Under the pieces are notes generated by a model, which did no database searches, was not told the origin of the DNA, and worked only from the letters and a program-made list of their open reading frames with translations. DNA of 48,850 nt from positions 1 to 48,850 of the forward strand of contig JAUVCN010000005.1 of assembly GCA_030595715.1 (NCBI GenBank). The letters are read 5' to 3'. This DNA comes from Thermoplasmatales archaeon (GTDB lineage Archaea > Thermoplasmatota > Penumbrarchaeia > Penumbrarchaeales > Penumbrarchaeaceae). Position numbers and translations under genes: made by a program. This document shows positions 7,113 through 17,900 of this stretch, in pieces (within the stretch, counting starts at the first letter, position 1; each line of letters opens with the position of its first letter).

Positions 7113-7982
7113 ATGAAAGCGGTCATTCCTGCAGCCGGGTTGGGTACAAGACTTCTACCGATCACAAAATCACAACCCAAAGAGATGATGCCGATCCTCA
7201 ATAAACCTGCCATACAATATGTTGTTGAAGAGGCTTCATATGGAGGATTCGATCAGATCCTGATCATCACGAACAGGAACAAGAAGGTGATGGAGGACCA
7301 TTTCGATCGGAACCTGGAGCTCAGGGAACTGTTGACAAAGAAGGGAGAGGAAGAGGCCCTCAAGAAATTGATCAAGATCGAGGAACTGGCAGACATATAC
7401 TACCTCAGACAGAAGGAGCAGAAAGGGCTGGGAGACGCAGTGCTCTGTTCGGAAGCATATGTAGGGAATGAGGCCTTCGCAGTCCTCCTGGGTGATGATA
7501 TCATAATATCGGACATTCCCGCAGTAAAACAACTCTGGGAAGCACACCTGAAGGTCAAGGCTCCGGTAATAGCTCTTGAGGAGGTCCCCGAGGACCATGT
7601 TGAGAGATACGGGATCGTTGAACTTGGCGAAGAAGTGGAAGCGGGGGTTTTCAAGATCACCAAGATCGTGGAAAAACCGAAGAAGGAAGATGCCCCCTCG
7701 AGAATGGCGGTCATGGGCCGGTATATTCTGGACCATGATATCTTCACATGGCTAAGGTCCGGAAAAACAGGACATGGCGGGGAGCTCCAATTGACCGATT
7801 CCCTTGCAAATTACATCGATACCAAGGGCCTGTATGGAATGCCAGTAAAGGGTCTCAGGGTTGACATAGGCTCAGTTGGCGACTGGTTGAAAGCCAACCT
7901 TCAAGTGGCATTGTTGAACCCTGAACTGAAAGAGAAGATCACCAGGTATCTGGATGAATTGAAAGCAGAAGGAAGGCTCTGA
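7113..7982 (+). CDS. galU: UTP-glucose-1-phosphate uridylyltransferase
   Basis: Makes UDP-glucose from UTP and glucose-1-phosphate, a sugar donor for glycan and surface polysaccharide synthesis. At 289 residues it has the usual GalU length. The nucleotide-binding signature PAAGLGTRLLP sits at the N terminus, followed by the catalytic lysine in 'SQPKEMMPI' and a DD metal pair in LLGDDII. 'EKPKKEDAPS' and 'GGELQLTDSL' are typical GalU motifs. The start is supported by GAGGGGG about 8 nt before the ATG, and a TATA-like AAATATATTT lies near 7064-7075. It follows hflX by 62 bp with its own promoter. Related thymidylyltransferases exist, but the motif set favours GalU. Confidence 0.92.
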   Translation: MKAVIPAAGLGTRLLPITKSQPKEMMPILNKPAIQYVVEEASYGGFDQILIITNRNKKVMEDHFDRNLELRELLTKKGEEEALKKLIKIEELADIYYLRQKEQKGLGDAVLCSEAYVGNEAFAVLLGDDIIISDIPAVKQLWEAHLKVKAPVIALEEVPEDHVERYGIVELGEEVEAGVFKITKIVEKPKKEDAPSRMAVMGRYILDHDIFTWLRSGKTGHGGELQLTDSLANYIDTKGLYGMPVKGLRVDIGSVGDWLKANLQVALLNPELKEKITRYLDELKAEGRL

Positions 7983-8006
7983 AAGATCAAAGATGTTTGC
8001 AAGCAT

Positions 8007-8414
8007 TCAGATGGAAGACCTTGTTATCACCAGTTCTCCGTGTTTGACACCTTTGATCGCTTTGATATTGTCGGTCAGGTTCCTGATCTCTACCGAAGGC
8101 CCCTTGACGATGAGTATCTCAAGGCACATATCATGGTCCATATGAACATGTGTCGTGAACAGGATCTCTTGATGATGATCATGTTGAAGGTTGATCAGCC
8201 GATTGTTGACATCTCCTTCATGGTGATCGTAGATGAATGTCAGTGTTCCGATAACCTCACCGGAACCTTCCTCCACTTCACTTTCAATGATAGCTTTTCT
8301 GATCAGGTCCCTAATAGCTTCCGATCTGGATGGATATCCCTGTGATGACACAAGGGAATCGAAACGTTCAAGCAGTTCAGGTTCGAATGATACACCGACT
8401 CTCTCAACTGGCAT
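8007..8414 (-). CDS. nikR: Nickel-responsive regulator NikR
   Basis: An RHH repressor of nickel uptake genes with a C-terminal ACT-like metal-sensing domain; nickel binding increases DNA affinity. The N-terminal RHH (RVGVSFEPELLERFDSL ... SRSEAIRDLIRKA) is followed by 'LTFIYDHHEG', and the high-affinity nickel ligands are all present: His, then 11 residues later H-x-H (HVH), then Cys six residues after that (HVHMDHDMC), matching H76, H87, H89 and C95 of E. coli NikR. The ATG at 8414 has GGGTG a few bases upstream; the ATG at 8426 in the track adds four residues (MGAT) and cannot be excluded. No nickel transporter or nickel enzyme is in the window, so its targets lie elsewhere. Confidence 0.93.
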   Translation of the reverse strand: MPVERVGVSFEPELLERFDSLVSSQGYPSRSEAIRDLIRKAIIESEVEEGSGEVIGTLTFIYDHHEGDVNNRLINLQHDHHQEILFTTHVHMDHDMCLEILIVKGPSVEIRNLTDNIKAIKGVKHGELVITRSSI

Positions 8415-8490
8415 AGTAGCACCCATTCACATTATTCACGGTACCAGATGAAACTCATTTCTTTTCTATTTTAGGTTAGAATTGAGATAT

Positions 8491-9294
8491 TCATAAAGAT
8501 CGAATACTCTTATCAAAGTGATCTCCCGACCTGAACAGCTCAAGGACCTCTTCTTCCATGAAATGAAGCTTACCCGGAATTATCAAACAATGAGGAGGAC
8601 CTCCAAGGTCCATTTCCTTCATCTCACCTATCGGTGCATACAGGACCTTACCATCTTCTCTTCCAGCTCTTACAATGGCAACTGCCATTGTAAGAGGTCC
8701 GATCTTTCCAATTCCTGCCTTTTCTTCCATCCTCAGGATGATGTCGCATCCCTCGGGGGCTGTCATGTATCTATCATTATGGGCCTGAATGTCAAGAAGT
8801 ACCAGTGAATGAAGTCCTCTCTCCATGTTATCACATATCATTTCATGCGGAGATGTCGGGAAATAATTCTCCTCAGGAAAACCAAGTGTCGTGGTCCTTC
8901 CAAATTTGTAATGCTGTAATCCTGACATACCTCCGGCGGCAGTGAAGATCGAACCTGAATTGATGATATCGACCTGACAACCTATTTTCAATGCATCTAT
9001 GCGGAGCTCCTGATGGGTCGTTGCCGTCAAGGGGTCTCCTGCAGTCAGGAAGCAGACGTTATCCTTCGACCCCAATGCTTCCATGATGAGTTCCTTTTCC
9101 TCGACATCCTCTCGATCCAGAACAGTGACCTCTTTCTCTATGATCTCTTTCAATCTCTGTATGGACCCTTCCCTTAGAATGGATGTGAAGAATTCAGCAA
9201 ATACCACATCAGCCTCTTTCATCCGGTCTATCCCCATAAGGGGAACCGACCTCTCATCGACTATTCCAAGCCCGATCAGGGACAGCCGCTTCAT
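8491..9294 (-). CDS. dphB: Diphthine synthase
   Basis: S-adenosylmethionine-dependent methyltransferase that methylates the modified histidine of elongation factor 2 on the way to diphthamide. It has 267 residues and the tetrapyrrole-methylase fold: N-terminal 'LSLIGLGIVDERS' and the SAM-binding 'LTAGDPLTATTH' near residue 85, followed by 'NSGSIFTAAGGMSGLQHYKFGRT' (quoted in part), which is strongly DphB-like. It lies 28 bp after top6A on the same strand and may share its transcript, though an AT-rich box (ATATAGATAAATAGG) about 25 bp before its ATG could drive a leaderless message. Confidence 0.95.
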   Translation of the reverse strand: MKRLSLIGLGIVDERSVPLMGIDRMKEADVVFAEFFTSILREGSIQRLKEIIEKEVTVLDREDVEEKELIMEALGSKDNVCFLTAGDPLTATTHQELRIDALKIGCQVDIINSGSIFTAAGGMSGLQHYKFGRTTTLGFPEENYFPTSPHEMICDNMERGLHSLVLLDIQAHNDRYMTAPEGCDIILRMEEKAGIGKIGPLTMAVAIVRAGREDGKVLYAPIGEMKEMDLGGPPHCLIIPGKLHFMEEEVLELFRSGDHFDKSIRSL

Positions 9295-9322
9295 GACAGG
9301 GTTAGTGCCCTCACCTATTTAT

Positions 9323-10429
9323 CTATATGATGTTTATTTCTTGAAGCTTCTCGGGAAGATATGTTTCGGTAACATAGTCCAGACCATACTTTGCAAGGGC
9401 CTGCTGTTCTGATTTCTTCTTTATCTTCAATTGAAGCTTGATCTCGGATTTCCAGGTGGACGACGAGAATCTCGGATCCGAAAGTTCCGATTTCAGGGCA
9501 TTGACATCCTGATCGGTCAATTTATCATTGGGCAGATCATAATTTATAATATCGGAAGGAGTGATGCCCAGGTAAATGGCTTCCGGAGTGGCCAGGTATT
9601 CGGATATATGTGCTGTCTTGATAGCACCGTATGCAACCGAAGCATAGATACGATATGACCATGGATCACCATCTGTGAAGAGCACGACAGGCAATTTCGA
9701 GTAATGATGGAGTCTTTTAATAAACCGTCTTGTGGACCTTGCTGGCTGACCCTTTAAATGCACAAGGATCGCATTATGGCCCTCATCGAAACCATTCTCG
9801 GCCAACCTGTCGAACATACCGCCTGTCTCTATTGCAATGATGAATTTTGCGTTAACATTTTTGAACTTCAGCTTCTCCTTCTCCACATTGTAAGGGATCC
9901 CGTATCCTGAATCACCCACATCATCCTTGCAGTTGATCTTCTTCTTCAGGCCCTTCCTGTTCATCTCCTCGATCGTGACATCACCGATGACCCTTGCACC
10001 ATCTTCTTCCGGTCTGAGCTTGAAATCCTCCCGCATGCATTTGGTGATGATCTCGAGGTCCTCTGCCAATCTGTTGGATTCATCCTGCGAGGGGAACTTG
10101 GCCTTTTCCCATCCTTCCGAGATATAATACATCTCCCTCAGTGTTGATGATTTTCCGGAATTGATCATCTCGTCGATGAAATTCACAGTATAAAGGGATC
10201 TTAGAATATTGGTTGCGCCGCCCAGGTCCTTGGCGGACCTTGTGACCTGGTCAGATCCATATACCCATACCTTGTGATCCTTGGAGAGGACGATATTGTT
10301 CTTGGTCCTGGAAGATACTTCTAAATGCGGGACCTCTTCGTTCCTGAGCTGCCCGTAAATGTATTCGGCGATCTTCTTGAGCCTGAACTGGGCCTCCTGG
10401 TTTTCTTTGAATTTCTGTTTCTTCGCCAT
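9323..10429 (-). CDS. top6A: DNA topoisomerase VI subunit A
   Basis: DNA-cleaving subunit of the type IIB topoisomerase, homologous to eukaryotic Spo11. The winged-helix (CAP-like) domain contains the active-site tyrosine within '[12 protein letters not shown]' near residue 100. The Toprim domain follows, with the metal-binding glutamate in '[11 protein letters not shown]' and DxD in '[12 protein letters not shown]'. At about 368 residues it is full length. The track begins at a GTG (10441) that overlaps the top6B stop by one base; the ATG at 10429, with GGGTG upstream, is equally good and I use it. Coupled order top6B-top6A is standard in euryarchaea. Its presence argues against Thermoplasma-type relatives, which lack topoisomerase VI. 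Confidence 0.96.
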   Translation of the reverse strand: MAKKQKFKENQEAQFRLKKIAEYIYGQLRNEEVPHLEVSSRTKNNIVLSKDHKVWVYGSDQVTRSAKDLGGATNILRSLYTVNFIDEMINSGKSSTLREMYYISEGWEKAKFPSQDESNRLAEDLEIITKCMREDFKLRPEEDGARVIGDVTIEEMNRKGLKKKINCKDDVGDSGYGIPYNVEKEKLKFKNVNAKFIIAIETGGMFDRLAENGFDEGHNAILVHLKGQPARSTRRFIKRLHHYSKLPVVLFTDGDPWSYRIYASVAYGAIKTAHISEYLATPEAIYLGITPSDIINYDLPNDKLTDQDVNALKSELSDPRFSSSTWKSEIKLQLKIKKKSEQQALAKYGLDYVTETYLPEKLQEINII

Positions 10430-10440
10430 CTTAACACCCA

Positions 10441-12315
10441 CTATAACGGATCAGCTCCTATGACCTCGCCCGGTAGCCTGGAGTAATAGATCTCCACATC
10501 GTCATAATCATCCTTATCCAGTCCAAGGATCGAGAATCCCAGTCTTTGCGACCTTGCAGGTTGAATGGGTCCCACATCCCACTCTATCAGGCCCTTTTTT
10601 CGAACATGCGTTTCCGGATAGATGCCCTGGATCAAAGCATCCGGAACCTTGACGTGGATCCTCATTTTCCTCTCCCTGTTGGTGTAGTTCTGATACTTGA
10701 TGGTGACCTCGGTGATCTTCTGCTTCTGATCCCCCTCACCTGATTCATGATAAACAACACCGCTGTCGAAGACGTGGACGTTCATTATCTTGGTAATGAT
10801 AGGGTCGAGCAGCGGCTCCGGTTTCCCCACCATAGAAGAGCTCTTCTTTGATATCTCAGGCAGGATCTCCCTTATGATATCATATTTTTCTGATACCTTC
10901 TTCAGCTTCTTCTTCTTGTTGATATGCGACCTGACCCTTCTTCCGCAATCCATAAGGGCTCTTCCGATCTCGTCCATTATCTCATCGACATCGGCAATAG
11001 CTTCCTTGGATTCCGATGTGAATGGAACATTGGTCGAAGCTATATGGACAAGGATCACTGCCGGACCAACCGGTATTCCCTTTCCCCCTCTCTGTTCCAA
11101 TCCGTATGGTCTCCAGTTGATCCTCTCGATCGCATGGGTTATTACACATCCTCCCTGTTGATACAACAGAGGAACACGATTTCCAAATCTCAGGATCTTC
11201 ACAGACTCTCCCGTGGGCAGATCACCCCCATACACGATCCCGGCTTCGACCTGGAAGGGGGTCCCCCTGAAGACCGAAGGATCCCTGGTCACTGTATATG
11301 CGAACTTGGAATCGATCTCTTTCCTCAGTCCCTTCCGTATCAGCATATCTCCGATGGGAGAAAGGCAATCCGTTGGAGGTGACATGAACTTCATTTCCTG
11401 AATCTTATCAAAGAGGGATTGGATATCTTCCAGCTGCAGTCTGTTCGGTTTCCTCTTTTCATCGATCCCAGCAGTGTCCAACAGTTCCCTGGCCCCCCTT
11501 GGGGATACCCTGACGAACTCGTTGATGAGGAATGATGACAATTTCCTTGCTTCAGTGTATTTCAACATGTTCTTCAGTACACCAAGTTCGATACCATGAG
11601 GATGTGGTTTACACTCATTTGCCGTCTCTGGCAGTAACTCAATAACTCGTTCGAACGTATGCACCTCATCATCCGGTCCCTTGAAGATTATCTCCACATG
11701 AGGGTTGACTATAGCTGTGGCTCTGAGATATTCCATAACGGATTGTTTCTTGTTCTTCTGATATCTCCCTTCCAGCTCCACGGAGATCTCGGTTCCATGT
11801 GGGTGATCCCATAGAACAACCTGTGGATTCTCTATCTGTGGCCTATTGGTCTTTGTGTTGATATGAACCTCCATCTGATGACATGGATAGTCCTCTCCTA
11901 TCTTGGAAGTGATAAGCGCTGCTTTTCCTGTGGTCAACTGTGAATAGAGGACAACAGATGATATTCCGATCCCCTGCTGGCCTCGTGACTGTCTGATAGC
12001 GTGGAACCTTGAACCGTAAAGGAGTCTGCCAAATACGTTGGGGATCTGCTTCTTGACGATCCCCGGACCGTTATCCCTCACGGTCATCCTGAATCTGTCC
12101 TTGTCTCCCACCTTCTCCAAACCAACGAAGATAGAGGGGAATATGCCTGCTTCCTCGCAGGCATCCAACGAATTATCGACCGCTTCTTTCACAGATACCA
12201 GAAGGGCTTTTGAAGGGTTGTCAAATCCAAGTATCTGTCTGTTCTTTGCAAAAAAGTCCGATATGGATATCTCCTTCTGGCTCTGAGCCATCTTTTCAGC
12301 ATAAGGAACCGCCAT
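10441..12315 (-). CDS. top6B: DNA topoisomerase VI subunit B
   Basis: ATPase subunit of topoisomerase VI: it clamps on duplex DNA, dimerises on ATP binding and partners subunit A for strand passage. It has 624 residues. The GHKL ATPase domain carries N-box '[16 protein letters not shown]', G1 'VRDNGPGI', G2 '[10 protein letters not shown]' and '[13 protein letters not shown]'. A helix-two-turn-helix region and transducer domain with 'ESKEAIAD' (switch-lysine region) follow, and the C-terminal ~100 residues are Ig-like. The ATG at 12315 has GGGGGT five bases upstream; a second Met eight residues later is possible. It ends in a one-base overlap with the longer top6A reading frame. Confidence 0.96.
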   Translation of the reverse strand: MAVPYAEKMAQSQKEISISDFFAKNRQILGFDNPSKALLVSVKEAVDNSLDACEEAGIFPSIFVGLEKVGDKDRFRMTVRDNGPGIVKKQIPNVFGRLLYGSRFHAIRQSRGQQGIGISSVVLYSQLTTGKAALITSKIGEDYPCHQMEVHINTKTNRPQIENPQVVLWDHPHGTEISVELEGRYQKNKKQSVMEYLRATAIVNPHVEIIFKGPDDEVHTFERVIELLPETANECKPHPHGIELGVLKNMLKYTEARKLSSFLINEFVRVSPRGARELLDTAGIDEKRKPNRLQLEDIQSLFDKIQEMKFMSPPTDCLSPIGDMLIRKGLRKEIDSKFAYTVTRDPSVFRGTPFQVEAGIVYGGDLPTGESVKILRFGNRVPLLYQQGGCVITHAIERINWRPYGLEQRGGKGIPVGPAVILVHIASTNVPFTSESKEAIADVDEIMDEIGRALMDCGRRVRSHINKKKKLKKVSEKYDIIREILPEISKKSSSMVGKPEPLLDPIITKIMNVHVFDSGVVYHESGEGDQKQKITEVTIKYQNYTNRERKMRIHVKVPDALIQGIYPETHVRKKGLIEWDVGPIQPARSQRLGFSILGLDKDDYDDVEIYYSRLPGEVIGADPL

Positions 12316-12390
12316 TACTTACCCCCGCTCAAGATTTATCAGTAATATCGCCCTGATTTAAACACGAAGGTAGGGGTGGGTGAAAGAAAC

Positions 12391-13881
12391 TCACTTCTTT
12401 TTGAAGAACAGATAGAGGAATATTGCCGCAATGAGCAAGGGTGATAATGTCATGATCATCCCCATGGAGCCATACTGGAATACCTCTGATACTGAAGGAT
12501 CATTTTGAAGATATCCGTATTGGATCACCATTATTACAAAATTTCCCAATGCGTCAGCGAGACCGATACAGGCAAAGACAAGGAAGAGCAGGTTCATCAA
12601 TCTGCTCATATCCTCCGATACTTCTCTCTGTCTCGTATCGATGAATGTCCTAAGGACCTCGATGGTAGCTGAAAGGATGTTTCTAGAGTGAGAGAGCTCA
12701 TCCATAAGTATTTTCAACTCCCTCTGTTTGGAGTGGATCTCCCTCAGGGATATGTCACCAAGTGAATACGACATACCTTCAAGGGCCATTTCCTCATCCT
12801 CGATCGAAAGGTTTTCCACAACATCAATAATACTCATCTCGATCTCCTGAAGAAAACCTGCTTGTCTCATGATCTTGTGTTCAACCTCTGAAACTAGTGA
12901 GAAGCGGACAGAAGCAGTGGTTAAAAGTTGCTTTTCCTCTTCGAAGGTCTTTCTCGCCAGAAAAGCCTTCTCTTTTTTCTTTCTCTTCTTGTCGGACTTC
13001 TTGGGAATGTAGTACTTCATGTGTTTGTTGATATCGTTCTGCAACTGGTAAATGTCTTCTTTCAGTTTATGTCCTTTATCACTGACATTGACAATGTCAT
13101 TGTTCTTGATATCAAGGAACAACGACTGCTGCATGAACAATTCTATCAACTTTGACTTGAATGCAACGAGGTTGATCAAATAGTTCTGTCTGGTCTGGTA
13201 TATTTTTTTTTCCGGTATGGAAGAAGTGTCATAAGGTGATGATCCGGAAACTGACATCGGAGGATCACCATATGAGGTCGTTGTCTTCACATCAGCGATG
13301 TTGATCTCGAGGACCATATCTCTTGGGAAAATACTTTCCCCCCCAAGATCTGTTCTGCCAAGAACATAGAGTGACCCTTCAACTTTTCCATGCTTCAGGG
13401 AATTAACATTGACCTCACCCCTCCCCGAGATCACCCTGTTCAGATACGAAATGTTCGTTTGAAGGATCTCCGATTGTTCAGATCTCTTATCCTTGTAAAG
13501 GAAGGTCATATCGGAATAGGTCTTGAGCCAGGCATTGTCCCTTGATCCGTTTATCATGATGGTATATCGATAAGGTTTGCATCCCTGATCTGTAAAAGGT
13601 TGAACCTTGTCCATGATCCTCTTCGAGAGCTTCAGGATCTCATCATATCTCATCTTCAAGAACTCGGGTGATACCTCAGTGAAATCCTCCTTTGAGGATG
13701 AGGCATCCATCATCAGTTCGATGACTGCCCATTCGGATTTGATGGAAATATCCACCTTTGCATCCTTGATAAGAGGGGTCTCCTTTCTCATTTTGGTCAG
13801 AAATTTCTTTTCCATATTGGGAGAGATCCTGACCAGGATCAATGAGTATATCTTCGAATCATATAGGAGAACCGACCTCAA
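12391..13881 (-). CDS. Archaeal membrane protein of unknown function
   Basis: A 496-residue protein that I do not recognise. The N-terminal ~200 residues look like a soluble alpha/beta domain ('YSLILVRISP', 'YRYTIMINGS'). The middle (about 230-400) is rich in Lys/Glu and heptad-like, with a basic patch 'PKKSDKKRKKKEK', suggesting a coiled coil. Two hydrophobic segments near the C terminus ('LLFLVFACIGLADALGNFVI' and 'MIMTLSPLLIAAIFLYLFF') form a hairpin membrane anchor with a short KKK tail. The track start is a TTG; an AATAAAAAGG box upstream could support a leaderless TTG, and the alternative is the ATG 22 codons later (MEKKFLT). It is on the top6B strand 75 bp upstream of it. The overall plan loosely resembles CorA or RMND1-type proteins, without clear motifs. 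Confidence 0.65.
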   Translation of the reverse strand: MRSVLLYDSKIYSLILVRISPNMEKKFLTKMRKETPLIKDAKVDISIKSEWAVIELMMDASSSKEDFTEVSPEFLKMRYDEILKLSKRIMDKVQPFTDQGCKPYRYTIMINGSRDNAWLKTYSDMTFLYKDKRSEQSEILQTNISYLNRVISGRGEVNVNSLKHGKVEGSLYVLGRTDLGGESIFPRDMVLEINIADVKTTTSYGDPPMSVSGSSPYDTSSIPEKKIYQTRQNYLINLVAFKSKLIELFMQQSLFLDIKNNDIVNVSDKGHKLKEDIYQLQNDINKHMKYYIPKKSDKKRKKKEKAFLARKTFEEEKQLLTTASVRFSLVSEVEHKIMRQAGFLQEIEMSIIDVVENLSIEDEEMALEGMSYSLGDISLREIHSKQRELKILMDELSHSRNILSATIEVLRTFIDTRQREVSEDMSRLMNLLFLVFACIGLADALGNFVIMVIQYGYLQNDPSVSEVFQYGSMGMIMTLSPLLIAAIFLYLFFKKK

Positions 13882-13982
13882 ATACCATCACCAAACTGCC
13901 CTTTTTATTCTAATTGAGCAAGTATTGAAGGGAAGATACTTAAAAGAATCTAATTGATTTGAAAGATCGTAGAATAATGGTA

Positions 13983-14834
13983 TCAAATAGCACAGCAGTG
14001 GTCGTATTCGACTGTCTCCCAACCTTTCTTTCGGATATGGCCATATGTTTTTTTCAATGGAAGGACGATACCATCCAATCCGATGTCAAGAAGAGAGGTC
14101 TCGACCTCGACCATACCTTTGGGTCGCATGCATCCAAGATATATCTTTCCGGATATCCTTTCCCTCATGTACCTTCCGATCGAGAGGGCATTCTCCAATG
14201 AGAGGGGGTCTATCAACTCCATCGGGGTCCCGGGTGTTGGGATCAAAATGATCAGTACCGTGGATCTTGGCTTAAAGGTCGAACAGATATCTATCGCTCT
14301 CATTTCGCCCTTGATCTCACCGAAATGGATTCCCCCCAATATGTGAGGGGTCACCTTAAGATCAGCATCCACCAGCGCCTCATATGAAGAGATATAATCA
14401 ACAACTTTCCTATCGAGATGGAGCACCTCTTTGATAGTGGAGTCATCACCGATAACATCAAAAGACACCACATCCACATCGGTTCTATGGATCGCTTCAG
14501 CTTCCTGTCGACCTACAAGCCCCACATGAACATTGATCGTCAATCCCGTTTCTCTCTTCAGCTCGGAGATCTGCTTTAGAATATCATCTGAAAAGGGCAC
14601 CCGTCCATCCGGATCACAACCACCTGAGACAAGAATGCCACTGCCACCCCGATCCCAGAGGTCCATTCCGAACTTTACAAGCTCTCCCTTCACTGAAACA
14701 TCGACCATTCCCTTGAGATACCTGCCATCACAATGCTCACAATGTCTGGAACAGGACGGCCCGGTGATCGATGCTGAAGGGAATGACACCCCAGGACGAA
14801 AGATCTCGATTCTCCGTGTCAACATACCGCCCAT
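13983..14834 (-). CDS. Radical SAM protein (COG1856-like)
   Basis: About 283 residues. The radical SAM cluster motif is CSRHCEHC near residue 30 (C-x3-C-x2-C), which binds the [4Fe-4S] cluster that cleaves S-adenosylmethionine. 'GILVSGGCDPDGRVP' is a SAM-binding GGE-like region, followed by TIM-barrel strands ('TINVHVGLV', 'VVSFDVIGDD', 'VTPHILGGIHFG'). The family resembles the archaeal group annotated as a biotin-synthase homologue (COG1856), for which lipoyl-synthase-type roles have been discussed; I cannot assign a substrate. It ends in 'HCC', which could bind a second cluster or metal. The track start is a TTG; I use the ATG at 14834, and the ATG at 14825 is also possible. It is divergent from the receptor-like gene. 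Confidence 0.78.
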   Translation of the reverse strand: MGGMLTRRIEIFRPGVSFPSASITGPSCSRHCEHCDGRYLKGMVDVSVKGELVKFGMDLWDRGGSGILVSGGCDPDGRVPFSDDILKQISELKRETGLTINVHVGLVGRQEAEAIHRTDVDVVSFDVIGDDSTIKEVLHLDRKVVDYISSYEALVDADLKVTPHILGGIHFGEIKGEMRAIDICSTFKPRSTVLIILIPTPGTPMELIDPLSLENALSIGRYMRERISGKIYLGCMRPKGMVEVETSLLDIGLDGIVLPLKKTYGHIRKKGWETVEYDHCCAI

Positions 14835-14840
14835 GATCAA

Positions 14841-14944
14841 TGTCTACTTATTGTTTTTGGGACCAGATTTGATATTATACTAATAATACTAAGAGCATGA
14901 GAGATTATTTATGTAACATTAGGAGTTCGAAGCTGGGGTTCGGT
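14841..14944. promoter_or_regulatory. Divergent promoter, radical SAM / receptor-like gene
   Basis: On the forward strand a TATTATAC box at about 14872-14880 predicts transcription from about 14900, after the first in-frame ATG (14897), which supports the ATG at 14945 as the true start. The reverse-strand promoter is less clear (an A-rich stretch near 14855). Confidence 0.45.
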
Positions 14945-17900
14945 ATGTTGAAAGAAATAGAGCACCGATCAGAAAGATATTGGATCATATCCACTGCATT
15001 TATCACACTTCTCCTATTCATAACTTCAATGACCATCTTGTTCCAAACGGGAAATATTATGGTTACGGCCCAGGATGATGCCGATCCCATCGATATTCAT
15101 AGCAATTCGGATCTTTCGGGTCACCCGGAATTAGATTCGGGTTCCGGAACCTCAGCCAACCCCTATATCTTCGCAAATCTGGATATTGACTGCAGGTCAC
15201 TTGGTGTCAAGGGGATATCCCTTCAGAACACAACCAGATATGTCATTTTCAGAAATATTACCATCCATGCTGACAATTCTGCTCCTGGCATCTATATCAG
15301 ATCCCTCTATAGTGGTGGCAATTACCATTCCATATTTGTAACCCTGGACAACGTGACAGTGATCGGAGGGGGAACACATCTAGAAATGTATGTGCCCATC
15401 AGGGTGAACGTGAACAACTGCAATTTCTCTAATCCATCCGGGAGTGGAAACATCATTCACTCGTACTACGGTTATTATATTGCATTCGATAATAATACCA
15501 TCAACGCACCCGACATGGACATATTCTTCGAATACACGAGCTATACATATGTGAGAAGGAACAACTACACCATCAGGGATCTCGAACAGAGCAGGTTCCG
15601 ATATTCGGACATTTCCAATAATACATTCAACCTCAGGACAATGAAATTATTTTCTGGATATTTCTCATACATACAGGGAAATCACATATCAGGAAAGTCG
15701 ACCGGATACGATATTTGCTGGCTCTATGACTGCAACAGGATCTGGATCGCAAATAACAGTTTCATCGGGGGCAAAGATGGGATAGTTGTCCAACACCCTA
15801 ACTCGTACTCACCTGTGAGAAACAACTACGAATGGTGGTCTTCCCTTACTTTCGAGTATAACCATTTCAACAACACCGCTGAAAGAGGCATCTATTTTTA
15901 CTGGAGAACTGGCCACCCTTACATATCACATATGCAGGTCCATCACAATGAGTTCATAGGATGTGTCGGCTATGCTATTGAACTTGCATCCGGTGGTTCT
16001 AGCACATCCAAGGTCTTCAGGAATGTATTCGAGTACAATCATGGATCATCCCATTCATATTCAACAATTCTGGCTCAATGTCGGGATGGATGGTCACAGT
16101 TCAGATGGTATGATAATTCAGTTGGAAACTTCTGGAGGGATTGGGATAATACAGATCAGAACAATGATGGTTTCGCGGATACTGGCAACTATCCACTATA
16201 TTCCAACAACGGACAGGTCGACCCATTTCCTGTTTCAAATCCATTCTTTGATTTTGAAGAACCGACCTTCCAGGTCCTGAAACCTACAAATTGGCAGTTG
16301 ACGAACAGATATGTCAACTTCACATGGTCTGCATCTGACACTCAAACCGGCATCTCCATGATCCAGATCAAGAAAGGTATCTCACCCTGGATCAATGTTA
16401 CCAATCGGGACCATCATGGTCTATATCTGTCCCAGGGTCAGCATTTGATCGAATTAAGGGCAGTGGACGGAGCAGGTTTGAAGAATTCAACCAGTCTCAA
16501 CATAAGGATCCAAAACCCGACGGACCCCGTTGAGATCATATCCCCTTTGAATGATCATTATTATGATGTCAATGAGATCCAGATCCAATGGGATCTGATC
16601 AATGATTTCGTTCCTCTTTCACTTGATACTTCATTGGATGAAGGAGAATGGACCACCAAGGACCCGTTCGGTGATCACATCATTGTCCTTGGAGAGGGTA
16701 TGCACGAATACTCAATGAGGTTCGCAGATCACTATGGAAATGAGATAGATAAGAGTGTCTCCTTTACTATCGACACCATCGATCCCGATCTGGACATTCT
16801 CTATCCCAAACCCGGATCCGTTATCTCAAATGGACTTGTCAGGTTCAGGTGGGAACATCAGGATGCGTCAGAGATCTCAAGGACAACCCTGATCATCGAT
16901 GGCGAAGACCCTTTCGATATCGAAGGAACCACTCACTCATCTTTCCTGGAAAACGGAGGGCATTCGATCGAAGTTGAAGTGGAGGACATGGCGGGGAATA
17001 TTGCAACGAATTCAATGTTCTTTACGATCTCCAAGAACACATCGCTTCACATCACCTCACCACTTCTCGATCGACCGACAAGCATAAAGGATCATGATGT
17101 CAAATGGGAGTATCTTACAGAATTGGATATATTCAAGATCCAATTGATACTGGATGATCAGGACCCTATGGACCTTCCGATCGATGTAACCTCACATCTG
17201 GTTCGACTATCGGGCGATGGCTTACATGAAATCACTATCAAGGCCCAGGACCCTGCTGGAAATATCTTTTCAGATTCAATAGCCATCCATCTCGACAATA
17301 CGAGACCATCCGTTGGATTCTTGAGTCCAAAGAACGGGGATAGGGTCAATCGAACAGAGATCACTATCAGATGGAGTGCTTCTGAATTGGGTGGTATCTT
17401 CGGATATGATCTTTTGATCGATGATGAGGTCATAGCAAAGGGAACATCGGAGATGGAGATGAGCGTATCCCTTTCCGAAGGCGAACACACCATTTCGATC
17501 ATTGCGATAGACCTCGCGGGCAATGTCGATGAAGAAGAGATCACCATCACCATTGATACGACCCCCCCAATGTTGGAACTCCTGTATCCTGCCGATGATG
17601 TTGTCACAGATCCTTACATCTCGTTGAGATGGATCGGGACGGATGCCCTGGGCATTCTGAGATATAATTTCTCATTGGATGGGAAAAACACCATTGAACT
17701 TGGTAATATTGACAATCGAGAGATCCAGATCACGGAGGGAGATCACATTTTGATCCTCAGGGCCATTGATCTGGCGGGAAATGTCAGAATATTGGTCAAG
17801 GAATTCACCGCAGACATCAATGGGCCATTGGTGGATCTGGACAAAACCATATCGAACCACATCGATCATTGGTCAGGTCTGATCAGCTGGAACATCACAG

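Noticed and set aside
8415-8500. NikR autoregulatory operator
   Set aside because: No clear spaced inverted repeat resembling a NikR site could be seen upstream of nikR.
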